Of a stretch of 64,000 bases of DNA, positions 34,112-42,236 are shown one piece after another (position 1 is the first letter of the stretch; each line of letters opens with the position of its first letter). Source of the stretch: Microtetraspora sp. NBRC 13810 (GTDB lineage Bacteria; Actinomycetota; Actinomycetes; Streptosporangiales; Streptosporangiaceae); assembly GCF_030268685.1 (NCBI RefSeq), contig NZ_BSRQ01000022.1:62001-126000 (forward strand), read 5' to 3'. Position numbers and translations under genes: made by a program. The notes below the pieces were generated by a model. The model was given only the letters and a program-made list of their open reading frames with translations. It was not told the origin of the DNA and ran no database searches.

Positions 34112-35175
34112 GCACCACCGCCACGCCGTCGAGGACTCCCGCGGCGGGCCCGCCGGAGCCGCGCAGGCCGTCGAGGATGCCGCTGTGGGCGAACCCGCGG
34201 CTCGGGCTGCTGATCCTGCTGGTCGCGCTCATCGCGCTGTTCACCGCGCTGAGGCCGGCGTTCATGGACGTCACGCTCACGCTCGTGCCGCTGCAGTCGG
34301 ATGTCAGCGTGTACGCGGTGGTCGGCCTCGCCCAGCTCGCCGTGCTCTCCCTGGGGCACATGAACATGGCCGTCGGCCGGATGGCGGCGATGAGCGCGTT
34401 CGCCATGGGGCTCGCCTACGACCGGCTCGGCGTGTCACTGGTGACCGGCCTGCTGATCGGGCTGCTCGTGGGCACGCTGCTCGGCGCGCTCGCCGGACTG
34501 GTCATCTCGCGCACCGGCGTCAACTCGTTCGTGGTCACGCTGGCGATGGACTTCGCCCTGGTGGGACTCATCACGATCCTGTACACCAGGTTCACCGACG
34601 GCGTCGCCTTCGGCGGTCTGCCCGCCGGCATGGACGCGCTGCGCAACGACACGTTCGCCGACTACTGCACGGGCGACGTGTGCGGCCCCGAGATATCCCT
34701 CGTCGTGCCGCTCGCCCTGGTCGCAGTGCTGGCCGTGGGAGTGCTGTTCCGCTTCAGCCGGCTGGGCCGGGAGATCCTGATGACCGGCGCGAACGGCAGG
34801 GCGGCCGAACTGTCCGGCATCCCGGTCCGCAGCCGGGTGGTGCAGGCGCATGCGCTCAGCGGGCTGCTCGCCGGGTTCGCCGGATTCCTGCTCGCCGCGA
34901 ACAACGGCGCGTTCTCGGCGAGCATCGGCGACGCGTTCCTGCTGCCGTCGTTCCTCGGCCCGGTGCTCGGCGGCACGTTGCTGGCCGGCGGCGCCGTCAG
35001 CGTGCTCGGCACGGTGCTCGGCGCGGGACTCACCCAGGTCATCTACAAGGGGCTGAACCTGCTGCAGTTCCAGCTCGACCAGCTCAACCTGTACATCGGG
35101 CTGGTGCTGCTGGCCGCGCTGTCGCTCGACCGGGTCCGCCACGTCGTCGCTGACCGGAAGGGAGCACGGGTATGA
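34108..35175 (+). CDS. Sugar ABC transporter permease (RbsC type), first
   Basis: 355-residue integral membrane protein with about 9-10 helices. LSLGHMNMAVGRMAAMSAFAMGL and SGIPVRSRVVQAHALSGLLAGFAGFLLA are typical of the BPD_transp_2 (RbsC) family. The GTG overlaps the dehydratase stop (GTGA) and its own end overlaps the next ATG (ATGA), so translation is coupled. The frame is open far upstream through other genes, but that part is not protein-like. Confidence 0.92.
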   Translation: MSTTATPSRTPAAGPPEPRRPSRMPLWANPRLGLLILLVALIALFTALRPAFMDVTLTLVPLQSDVSVYAVVGLAQLAVLSLGHMNMAVGRMAAMSAFAMGLAYDRLGVSLVTGLLIGLLVGTLLGALAGLVISRTGVNSFVVTLAMDFALVGLITILYTRFTDGVAFGGLPAGMDALRNDTFADYCTGDVCGPEISLVVPLALVAVLAVGVLFRFSRLGREILMTGANGRAAELSGIPVRSRVVQAHALSGLLAGFAGFLLAANNGAFSASIGDAFLLPSFLGPVLGGTLLAGGAVSVLGTVLGAGLTQVIYKGLNLLQFQLDQLNLYIGLVLLAALSLDRVRHVVADRKGARV

Positions 35176-36170
35176 GCACCGGCACCACGACGGCCGGCCG
35201 TACCGGCTCCGGCGGGAGGTTCGGGCGCGTCACCGTCCGGCCGGAGTTCACCCTCGCCGTGCTCGCCGTCGCCGGTTTCGTCGCGCTGGCCGTCGCGACG
35301 GATGGCAACCTGCTCACGCGCGGCACGCTGGACGCGTTCTTCCGCTTCCTCGCCGTCCCGATCGTCATCGGGCTCGCCCAGATGGTGGTGCTGGCCATCG
35401 GCCAGATGAACCTGTCGGTCGGCACGCTCACGGGCCTGTGCGCCATGGTCGCGGCGTGGCTCATGCTCGAAGCCGGCCTGCCCGCCCCGCTGGCCGTGCT
35501 GGCCGCGCTCGGGGTCGGCCTCGCCGCCGGCCTCGTCAACGGGCTTCTCGTCGTGATCACCCGGATCAACGGCTTCGTCGTGACCCTCGCCACCATGACC
35601 ATCATCGAAGGTCTGCGGTACGGGGTGAACGGCCCGGACACGTTCCAGGGGTACTCGCAGGGGTTGCGCGACCTCGGCACCGCCTCGGTGCTCGGGCTGC
35701 CGGTCGTGTTCGTCTTCGCGCTGGCGGTGGCCGCGCTGGTGGCGCTGTTCTTCGGCCGCACGGTCGCCGGGCGGCAGTTGCTCGCGACCGGGGGCAGCCC
35801 GTTCGCCGCGCGTCTGTCCGGCGTCTCCAACGACCGGTCGATCGTCATCGCGCACGGGCTCAGCGGCCTGCTCGCCGGGGTCGCCGCCGTCATCACGGTC
35901 GCCGCCTCCGGCTCGGTCAACTCCAGCATCGGCGACGACCTGATGCTGCCGAGCTTCGCCGCGCCGATCATCGGCGGCGTGGCGCTCACCGGCGGCGTGG
36001 TCAGCGTCGCCGGCACCTGCCTCGCGGCGTTCCTGGTCCGGCTGGTGGACGTCATGCAGGCGCAGTTCGACATCAATCCGCGCTGGATCGACCTGATCGT
36101 CGGTGCGGTCGTCCTCGGTGCGGTGCTGCTCGGCACCGTACGGCAGAAGCTGTCGAAGGGGTCGCCATGA
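35172..36170 (+). CDS. Sugar ABC transporter permease (RbsC type), second
   Basis: 332 residues, same family as the preceding gene: IGQMNLSVGTLTGLCAMVAAW and SGVSNDRSIVIAHGLSGLLAGVAA mark the conserved loops. Two different permeases imply a heterodimeric channel. Coupled to its neighbours by ATGA overlaps on both sides. Confidence 0.92.
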   Translation: MSTGTTTAGRTGSGGRFGRVTVRPEFTLAVLAVAGFVALAVATDGNLLTRGTLDAFFRFLAVPIVIGLAQMVVLAIGQMNLSVGTLTGLCAMVAAWLMLEAGLPAPLAVLAALGVGLAAGLVNGLLVVITRINGFVVTLATMTIIEGLRYGVNGPDTFQGYSQGLRDLGTASVLGLPVVFVFALAVAALVALFFGRTVAGRQLLATGGSPFAARLSGVSNDRSIVIAHGLSGLLAGVAAVITVAASGSVNSSIGDDLMLPSFAAPIIGGVALTGGVVSVAGTCLAAFLVRLVDVMQAQFDINPRWIDLIVGAVVLGAVLLGTVRQKLSKGSP

Positions 36171-37690
36171 CACTCGTCGCCGAGAACCTGGTGAAGACGT
36201 TCCCGGGGGTTCGCGCGCTGGACGGCGCCACCCTGCGACTCGCCGCGGGCAGCGTGCACGCCCTCCTGGGCGAGAACGGCGCGGGCAAGAGCACCCTCAT
36301 CAAGATCCTCACCGGTGTGCACCGGCCGGACGGCGGGAAGATCGTGCTCGGCGGCGCCGAACTGCACCTGAACGGGCCGCTCGACGCCCAGCACGCCGGC
36401 ATCGGCGTGGTCCACCAGGAACGCAACCTGATCCCCGGATTCTCCATCGCGGAGAACATCGTGCTGCACCACCTGCCGCGGCGCTTCGGGCTGGTCGACC
36501 GGGCGCGGATGCGCGCCGAGGCCCGCCGCTGCCTCGGCCTGCTCGACCTGGACCTCGACCCGGACACCCCGGTCTCCCGGCTGTCCGTGGCGCAGGCGCA
36601 GCTCGTCGAGATCGCCAAGGCGCTGAGCGTGGACAGCAAGGTGCTGCTGCTCGACGAGCCGACCGCGTCGCTCACCGGAGACGAGGCCGACCGGCTCTAC
36701 GGCATCGTGCGCAGGCTGCGCGACGACGGCCAGGCCGTCGTGCTGGTGAGCCACAAGCTGGAGGAGGTGTTCGCGGTCGCGGACACGGTCACCGTGCTGC
36801 GTGACGGGCGCAGCGTGGCCGAGGCCAGGCCGCTCGCCGGCTACACGCAGGACCAGGTCGTCGATCTCATGGTCGGGCGGGCGTACTCCTCGGTCCGCCT
36901 CGCCGACCGGCATGTGGACCTGCGGGCGGCACCGGCCCTGCGGCTCGACGGGGTGAGCACGGCACGGGGCCACCGCGACATCTCCCTGTCGGTACGCCCC
37001 GGGGAGATCCTCGGGCTGTACGGCCTGGTCGGGGCCGGGCGCAGCGAGCTGGCCAAGGCGCTGCTCGGGCTCGACCGGATCACGGCGGGAACGGTGGAGG
37101 TGCGGGGCCGCCCGGTGCGCATCCGCGATGTCGGTGACGCGCTGCGCCGCCACCGCATCGGCTACGTGACCGAGAACCGCAAGGAGGAGGGCCTCTTCCT
37201 CGACCAGCCGATCACCCGCAACGTGGGCGTCACCGTGTGGCGGCGCATGGCCAGGGCCGGGCTGGTGACCGATCGGGCGGAACGCCGCCTGGTGGCCGGG
37301 TACACCGACCGCCTGGGCATCCGGATCTCCTCGCCGTCCCAGCTCGCGGGCCTGCTCTCCGGCGGCAACCAGCAGAAGGTCAGCCTCGCGAAGTGGCTCG
37401 CCGCCGACTGCGAGATCCTGATCGTGGACGAACCGACGGTCGGCATCGACGTGCGCACCAAGGCGGCGTTCCACGAGCTGATCGCCGAGCTGGCGGGTAC
37501 CGGGCTGGCGCTGCTGCTGATCTCGTCCGACCTGCCGGAGATCGTCACCCTCGCCGACCGGATCGCGGTGATGAACGACTTCACCCTGCGCGGCGAACTG
37601 GTCAACGACCATGACTACGCCCGGATGAGCCAGGCGATCATCCGGTTGATCCACATGGGGTCCCGGCCGGCGGGTGACGAGACGGCGTGA
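36167..37690 (+). CDS. Sugar ABC transporter double ATP-binding protein (RbsA type)
   Basis: 507 residues with two ABC domains. The first has Walker A GENGAGKST and LLLDEPTASL with signature-like LSVAQAQLVEIAKAL; the second has the degenerate P-loop VGAGRSE, LSGGNQQKVSLAKWL and VDEPTVGID. This is the RbsA/MglA arrangement. It powers the two permeases. The start overlaps the previous stop (ATGA at 36167). It is the last gene of the operon, convergent with mmpL. Confidence 0.94.
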   Translation: MTLVAENLVKTFPGVRALDGATLRLAAGSVHALLGENGAGKSTLIKILTGVHRPDGGKIVLGGAELHLNGPLDAQHAGIGVVHQERNLIPGFSIAENIVLHHLPRRFGLVDRARMRAEARRCLGLLDLDLDPDTPVSRLSVAQAQLVEIAKALSVDSKVLLLDEPTASLTGDEADRLYGIVRRLRDDGQAVVLVSHKLEEVFAVADTVTVLRDGRSVAEARPLAGYTQDQVVDLMVGRAYSSVRLADRHVDLRAAPALRLDGVSTARGHRDISLSVRPGEILGLYGLVGAGRSELAKALLGLDRITAGTVEVRGRPVRIRDVGDALRRHRIGYVTENRKEEGLFLDQPITRNVGVTVWRRMARAGLVTDRAERRLVAGYTDRLGIRISSPSQLAGLLSGGNQQKVSLAKWLAADCEILIVDEPTVGIDVRTKAAFHELIAELAGTGLALLLISSDLPEIVTLADRIAVMNDFTLRGELVNDHDYARMSQAIIRLIHMGSRPAGDETA

Positions 37691-37782
37691 GCCGTCGGGC
37701 GGGCCGCTCGGCGCCGGCCGTACGTGCCGGGTGAACGCCCAGCCGCGAGGGGGCGGCCGGAGCCGCGTGCGAAGCCGGGATT

Positions 37783-40026
37783 TCACCGGTGGTCGCCGGG
37801 CGATCCGTGTGGCACGGCGGCCGGGCGGCGCGGTGGAAGCGGCGGCGGGGCGGGCTCGTGGGAGAGCCCGATCCGGTCGTGCAGGCGGCGCAGCGGGCCG
37901 GGCAGCCACCAGTTGGCGCCGCCCAGCAGGCGCATGGTCGCCGGGACGAGGACCGCCCGCACGAGGGTGGCGTCCACCAGGATGGCCACCGTCAGGCCGA
38001 CGCCGATGGTCATCAGCACCTGGGAACGCGCCGTGAAGCCCATCGTGGCGAGCACGATGATCAGCAGGAGGGCGGCGCTGGTGATGATGTGGCCGGTGCG
38101 CTGGAGGCCGACGGCGACGGAACGCCCGTTGTCGCCCGTCCGCAGATACTCCTCGCGCACCCGGCTGAGCAGGAACAGTTCGTAGTCGTTGGCCAGGCCG
38201 AAGACGATGACCAGGACCATGGCCAGGGTGCCGACGTCCACGGTGCCGACCGTGCCGAAGCCCAGGACCGGCGCGAGACCGCCTTCCTGGAACGCCCAGA
38301 CGACCGCGCCGACCGTCGCGCCCAGCGAGACGAACGCGGCCAGGACCGCCTTGACCGGCAGCACGATCGAGCCGAACGCGAGGAACAGCAGGACGAGCGT
38401 CGCCACCACGACGAACAGCAGGGCGGCCGGCGCCGCGGCGGCCATGGACTCGATGTTGTCCAGGTTGAGGGCCGGGCTGCCGTTCCCGCCGACGAGCACC
38501 TCCCGCGCCCCGGCGGGCGGCTCCTCGGCCCGGATGTCCCGCACCAGGCGGCTGTTCCGCTCGTCATCCGGCGCTCCGGTGTATCCGACGGCGACGTGGG
38601 CGAGGCCGTCCCGGACCCGCCGGAGCTCCACCTCGCCGGCGCCGGGGAGACCGCCGAGGCGTCGCAGGTAACCGTCCAGCGCGCCGGGGGCGGTGTCCCC
38701 CACGACGGCGACGTCGATGGACGGCGAGGCGGGACCGCCCGCGGGGAACCGCTCGCGGATCGTCTCCAGGGACACCTGGCCCTCCGCGTCGGGCGGCAGG
38801 TAGCGGTGATCGGTCAGGCCCGGTTGCAGCGAGAGCAGCGGCGCGCCCATGACGAGAAGCACCGCCCCCGCCGCCACCAGCCACCGCACCGGCCTGCGCA
38901 TGATCGCGGTGGCCAGGCGGGCCCAGCCCCCGCCCTCGCCCTCGCCCTGGCGGCGTGCCGTACGTCGCGGCCGGGGCAGGGCGAGCGCGTTGATCCGCCG
39001 CCCCAGCACGGCCAGCAGCGCGGGGAGCACGACGAGGGCGGCCACGATGTCGAAGATCACCACAGTGATGCCGCCGACGCCGATCGAACGGAACGCGGGC
39101 TGCGGGAAGAGCAGCAGCCCGCAGAACGCGATCACCACCGTCAGCCCGGAGAACGCGACGGTACGGCCGGCCGTGGCGAGCGTCGCCGCCAGCGCCGGGG
39201 CCACCGCCGCCCGTCCGTCCGGGTCGTCCGCGCCGTCTCCCCGCCTGGCCAGCTCGTCGCGGAACCGGGAGACCATGAACAACCCGTAGTCGATCGCCAG
39301 TCCCAGTCCGAGGATCGTGGCGATGTTGAAGGCGAAGACGGAGATGTCCGTGACGTAGGTCAGGGCCCGCATGAGCGCCATCGACCCCACGACGGCCAGC
39401 CCGCCGAGCAGGACCGGCAGCCCGCCGGCCACCACTCCCCTGAAGATGATCACCAGGAGCAGCAGCAGGACGGGCATCGCGACCAGTTCGGCGCTGACCA
39501 GGTCCTCGGCCGCGAGCGTCTGTAACTGGTTCAGGCTGGCCAGGCCGCCGCCCATGGCGGTGGACAGGCCGGGGATGTGCAGGTCGCCGAGCACGGCTTC
39601 GTAGGCGGCGAGCCGTTCCTGCTCGGTGTCGCCCGCCATGGTCAGCGTCACGTAGGTGGCGTGGCGGTCGGCGGAGACGAGGGCGTCGCGGACGTCCCGC
39701 GTCAGGCCGGGCGTCCAGCGGCTGGTGACCGCGCCGACCCGGTCGGCGGGCAGTGCGTCGAGGGTCGCGGTCACCTTGCCGGCGAAGCCGGGGTCGTCCA
39801 CGGTGAGGGTCTCGTGGCGGTAGACGGCGATCGCGTCCACGCCGTCGTGCCCGAACTCGCGGGTGAGCAGTTCGGTGGCCCGCACGGCCTCGGTCCCCGC
39901 CGCCGAGTAGCCGCCGCTGCCCATCGCGGCGAACACCCCGGTACCCCACACGCCCGCCGCGGCGGCGAGGACGAGCGCGACCAGCAGCACGGCACGGCGC
40001 CGCCGGTAGATGAAAAGGCTGAGCAT
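37783..40026 (-). CDS. MmpL/RND-family membrane transporter
   Basis: 747 residues, two repeats of a large exported loop plus six helices. ATILGLGLAIDYGLFMVSRFRDEL and VFGLANDYELFLLSRVREEY are the paired D-Y motifs of MMPL proteins, which use proton flow to move lipids or small molecules out. The ATG at 40026 has GGGGGAG upstream; the frame is open to 40074. Two GTTGAC/GTCAAC operators overlie the promoter, but no regulator gene is adjacent. Confidence 0.92.
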   Translation of the reverse strand: MLSLFIYRRRRAVLLVALVLAAAAGVWGTGVFAAMGSGGYSAAGTEAVRATELLTREFGHDGVDAIAVYRHETLTVDDPGFAGKVTATLDALPADRVGAVTSRWTPGLTRDVRDALVSADRHATYVTLTMAGDTEQERLAAYEAVLGDLHIPGLSTAMGGGLASLNQLQTLAAEDLVSAELVAMPVLLLLLVIIFRGVVAGGLPVLLGGLAVVGSMALMRALTYVTDISVFAFNIATILGLGLAIDYGLFMVSRFRDELARRGDGADDPDGRAAVAPALAATLATAGRTVAFSGLTVVIAFCGLLLFPQPAFRSIGVGGITVVIFDIVAALVVLPALLAVLGRRINALALPRPRRTARRQGEGEGGGWARLATAIMRRPVRWLVAAGAVLLVMGAPLLSLQPGLTDHRYLPPDAEGQVSLETIRERFPAGGPASPSIDVAVVGDTAPGALDGYLRRLGGLPGAGEVELRRVRDGLAHVAVGYTGAPDDERNSRLVRDIRAEEPPAGAREVLVGGNGSPALNLDNIESMAAAAPAALLFVVVATLVLLFLAFGSIVLPVKAVLAAFVSLGATVGAVVWAFQEGGLAPVLGFGTVGTVDVGTLAMVLVIVFGLANDYELFLLSRVREEYLRTGDNGRSVAVGLQRTGHIITSAALLLIIVLATMGFTARSQVLMTIGVGLTVAILVDATLVRAVLVPATMRLLGGANWWLPGPLRRLHDRIGLSHEPAPPPLPPRRPAAVPHGSPGDHR

Positions 40027-40060
40027 GGATGACGCTCCCCCGGCAGCACGACACGGGCAG

Positions 40061-40103
40061 GTTGACGCCGTCAACCTAGTAGGCCGTGGTTGACAACGTC
40101 AAC
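40061..40103 (-). promoter_or_regulatory. Two TetR-type operators on the mmpL promoter
   Basis: GTTGACGCCGTCAAC (40061-40075) and GTTGACAACGTCAAC (40089-40103), both GTTGAC-N3-GTCAAC, start 28 bases apart. On the minus strand, TTGACG (40097-40102) and TAGGTT (40073-40078), 18 bases apart, read as -35 and -10, so both promoter elements are covered by operators. Confidence 0.75.
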
Positions 40104-40128
40104 CTGACCGCACCGCCACCACTCGCGA

Positions 40129-40157
40129 TCGACGGTGACTCACCGCTCGTCTATACT
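40129..40157 (+). promoter_or_regulatory. Promoter of the small-ORF/RyR-like operon
   Basis: TCGACG (40129-40134), a 17-base spacer, TATACT (40152-40157). The transcript should start about four bases before the ATG at 40168, giving an almost leaderless message. Confidence 0.55.
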
Positions 40158-40167
40158 CGCTGCGATC

Positions 40168-40389
40168 ATGCTGAAGAAGGTGCCCTTGAACGAGCTGGGA
40201 CGTTCTCAAGAGGATCGCGGGATGACCGGGCGCACGACCGGAATCACGATCGACGCGGACGGGCGTGACTCCTCCGGCAGGGCGATGAGCATATTGGCCG
40301 GCGAATACACGGCGTATGTCAATGGGCTCGGCTTCGCCGACGAGGCGCCGTTGCCGTACGAGGAATTCGCCGCCGGCGGGCACGCGTGA
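40168..40389 (+). CDS. Small unrecognised protein, first gene of the RyR-like operon
   Basis: 73 residues, no known family. Begins MLKKVPLNELGRSQEDRG, then TTGITIDADGRDSSGRAMSILAGEYTAYVNGLGFADEAPLPYEEF. There is no membrane segment or signal. The ATG at 40168 sits just behind a good promoter without a ribosome site; the ATG at 40222 is another option. Its TGA overlaps the GTG of the next gene (GTGA), so the two are coupled and probably partners. Confidence 0.55.
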   Translation: MLKKVPLNELGRSQEDRGMTGRTTGITIDADGRDSSGRAMSILAGEYTAYVNGLGFADEAPLPYEEFAAGGHA

Positions 40390-41277
40390 CCGAGCAGGCC
40401 GTAGCGAGCGGGCTGGCGTTGCTGGGTGTCCCGCCGCTGCCCGACCTGGAGGCCATCGATCGGCACATCACCGAGCTGGACGGGGCCGCCGCACGTCACC
40501 GGGCACTTGCCACCGAGAGCAGGAACACCCTCCGGCTCGCCTCGGTGAACAGCGGTCCGGCCGCCCGACGCGGCGAACGCCCACGTGACCGGCCGCGGCG
40601 GAACCGCCGCCACCGCCGAAGACCTCGCCCACCGCCTGTCGGCCACCGCCGGCACCCTGCGGTCCGCCCGAGGCGCACTGGTCTGGGTCGGCGGAGTGCT
40701 GGCCGGACTGGGACTGCTTGCCCTCGCAGCCGCCGTACAGGCGCCTCAGCTCCTGCCCAGGCTGAGAACGCTGGCCGCCGAATTCTCATCCAGGTTGCGT
40801 GAGGTCATCGCCCGCATCGGCGCACTGATGCGAGGCATGTCCACCACCTTGACCAACCGCAGGGTCGACAGGGTCGCCGGCCGCTTCCACGACAAATGGC
40901 GGGCGGCACGCAGACTTTCCGACAACACCTACGAACCCAGGTTGAAGACCACCACGGACTCAGCCTGGATCAAGAAGCACAACACCGATCAGGTAGACAT
41001 CGCCAACACCCGCTACCAATCTCTGCCCGCCGACTGGCAGCACGAGAACCGGGAGTCCGCGCGCATCGGGATCCAGCTCGTCGACGAGGCACGTGCGAGC
41101 GGCGTGAACGTCCGGAGCGAGCGGTTCATGGAGGAGGCGAGTTCGGTAGTGCACGACAGGTGGCTCGCCCGCAACGGTTCCTGGGCCAGCGAGGAACAGC
41201 GCCGCCCCTACGGACTGCTTTCCGAGGCGGAGAAGGAAAAGGATCGCGACGTCATCCGCACAGTCCTCGGAATCTAG
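40386..41277 (+). pseudogene. Frameshifted membrane protein with RyR-like C-terminal domain
   Basis: The frame from the GTG at 40386 reads as a helical protein (LEAIDRHITELDGAAARHRALATESRNTLRLASVNSGPAA), then turns into arginine-rich nonsense. The protein-like sequence continues in the next frame from base 40567 (DAANAHVTGRGGTAATAEDLAHRLSATAGTL), through a membrane helix (GALVWVGGVLAGLGLLALAAA) to 41277. Removing one C from the CCC at 40564-40566 joins them into about 296 residues. The end (VHDRWLARNGSW...RRPYGLLSEAEKEKDRDVIRTVL) resembles the RyR domain. The N-terminal helices are loosely WXG100-like. It may be a true mutation, a sequence error or a programmed shift. Confidence 0.6.
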
Positions 41278-41520
41278 GGCAGGGCTCAGAACCGTCTGTA
41301 CTACCGCGCCTAATGCGTTTCCAGCCAGCCATTAGGCATAGCGGCGTCCAATATTCTTCGCACGCGGCATTGACATCTACGTCGATTTTCCGCTCACGGC
41401 CCGAGAGTGTGAGGCAGGCCGACGCCGGTTATCCAGAACCTCGACGACGCGATCGCCCGCGGCAGGCGTGCGCCGGTCAACGAGAGCGTCGGACCGCCCC
41501 GCTGTGACGAAGGGCCCGTA

Positions 41521-41554
41521 CCGTGGCGAGGTCCGCGCTGACACCTCGCCACGG
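41521..41554 (-). terminator. Hairpin terminator after the decapeptide-repeat gene
   Basis: Perfect 12-bp stem CCGTGGCGAGGT/ACCTCGCCACGG (41521-41532 with 41543-41554), 10-base loop, 22 bases beyond the stop. No T-run. The remaining part of 41278-41576 holds no supported gene. Confidence 0.65.
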
Positions 41555-41576
41555 AGGGCGTCAACTCAACTCAACC

Positions 41577-41849
41577 TCACGCGGTGGGGGCGACGTCCCA
41601 GGCGATGTCGCCGGCGGGCGCGACATCCCAACCGATGTCACCGGCGGGCGCGACATCCCAGCTGATGTCACCAGCAGGGGCGGCGTCCCAACCGATGTCA
41701 CCGGCGGGCGCGACATCCCAGCTGATGTCACCGGCAGGGGCGGCGTCCCAGCCGATGTCATCGGCGCCGGCGGCCGGTGCCATCGCCATGGCCGCGCCGA
41801 AGAATGCCGCGGACGCGGCCAGCGTCACAACAATTTTCTTGGGATTCAA
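41577..41849 (-). CDS. Secreted protein of six tandem W-D decapeptide repeats
   Basis: 90 residues. A clear Sec signal peptide (MNPKKIVVTLAASAAFF..., cleavage near AGA-DD at about 29) is followed by six exact 10-residue units of pattern D-I-(G/S/A)-W-D-(A/V)-A-P-(A/T)-(G/A), residues 31-90, with G and S alternating. I know no family like it. The mature peptide would be acidic, with one Trp per repeat and no Cys. The start is the TTG at 41849 with AAGGGGG upstream; promoter TTGACG-N18-TATCCT lies 70-100 bases upstream. It could be a surface structural peptide, a metal or ligand binder, or a multi-core peptide precursor; none can be shown. Confidence 0.75.
   Translation of the reverse strand: MNPKKIVVTLAASAAFFGAAMAMAPAAGADDIGWDAAPAGDISWDVAPAGDIGWDAAPAGDISWDVAPAGDIGWDVAPAGDIAWDVAPTA
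41580..41759 (-). repeat. Six 30-bp tandem coding repeats
   Basis: The DNA for the decapeptides repeats every 30 bases with a 60-base higher order, since the GGC/AGC difference alternates. Near-identity at third codon positions indicates recent expansion by slippage or unequal crossing-over. Confidence 0.85.
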
Positions 41850-41917
41850 AGGGCCCCCTTGACTCCTGATAAGGGAAGCACGTGGAACGCGCTCCCCGAT
41901 TCGGCCTTACCCGGCAA

Positions 41918-41947
41918 AGGATATGGACATTCCTTAATGCGCGTCAA
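41918..41947 (-). promoter_or_regulatory. Promoter of the decapeptide-repeat gene
   Basis: Minus strand TTGACG (41942-41947), 18-base spacer, TATCCT (41918-41923). The start of transcription would be near 41911, with a leader of about 60 bases. Confidence 0.55.
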
Positions 41948-41994
41948 CAGCGACCATCGGGAAATTCCACGGGACGAGAAAAGGTGTAGCAATT

Positions 41995-42228
41995 CTTAAA
42001 ACGTATTAAGCGCTACTAACAGAATAATATTTGTCGCGATTCGATCTCGCACGGTAGCGGCGGCGGGACAAGCCCCAGGCGGCAGCCTGTCCCGCAGCCC
42101 CTCGCGCCACGCCCGGCAACCCCGGCGCGGACACCGCCGACCCACCCGGCGCCGGGGGCCGAACCCGGAGCATTGACACCGCACACGCTCACACATACGG
42201 TCCTCCTATCGTTACTGGTACGTATTAG
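41995..42228. promoter_or_regulatory. Two LacI-type operators ahead of lacI
   Basis: CTTAAAACGTATTAAG (41995-42010; 14 of 16 bases symmetric about the central CG) and CTGGTACGTATTAG (42215-42228; 10 of 14) share ACGTATTA. The second lies nine bases before the lacI GTG. A hairpin GCGGGACA/TGTCCCGC (42063-42095) lies between. The 387-base gap 41850-42236 holds these sites and no gene. Distance between operators would allow a repression loop. Confidence 0.6.
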
Positions 42229-42236
42229 GAAGCCAC

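Noticed and set aside
30748-35175. A very long plus-strand open frame (1475 codons)
   Set aside because: Only its last part (34108-35175) is a protein, the first permease. The rest runs across the S51-like, lipoprotein and dehydratase genes in the wrong frame and is rich in Arg/Gly/Pro.
41580-41759. Possible CRISPR array
   Set aside because: The 30-bp units are contiguous with no unique spacers, and they encode the decapeptide repeats in frame.
41584-41862. Plus-strand repeat ORF with S-P-A-G-A units
   Set aside because: It is the antisense of the repeat gene; only the minus strand has a signal peptide, ribosome site and promoter.
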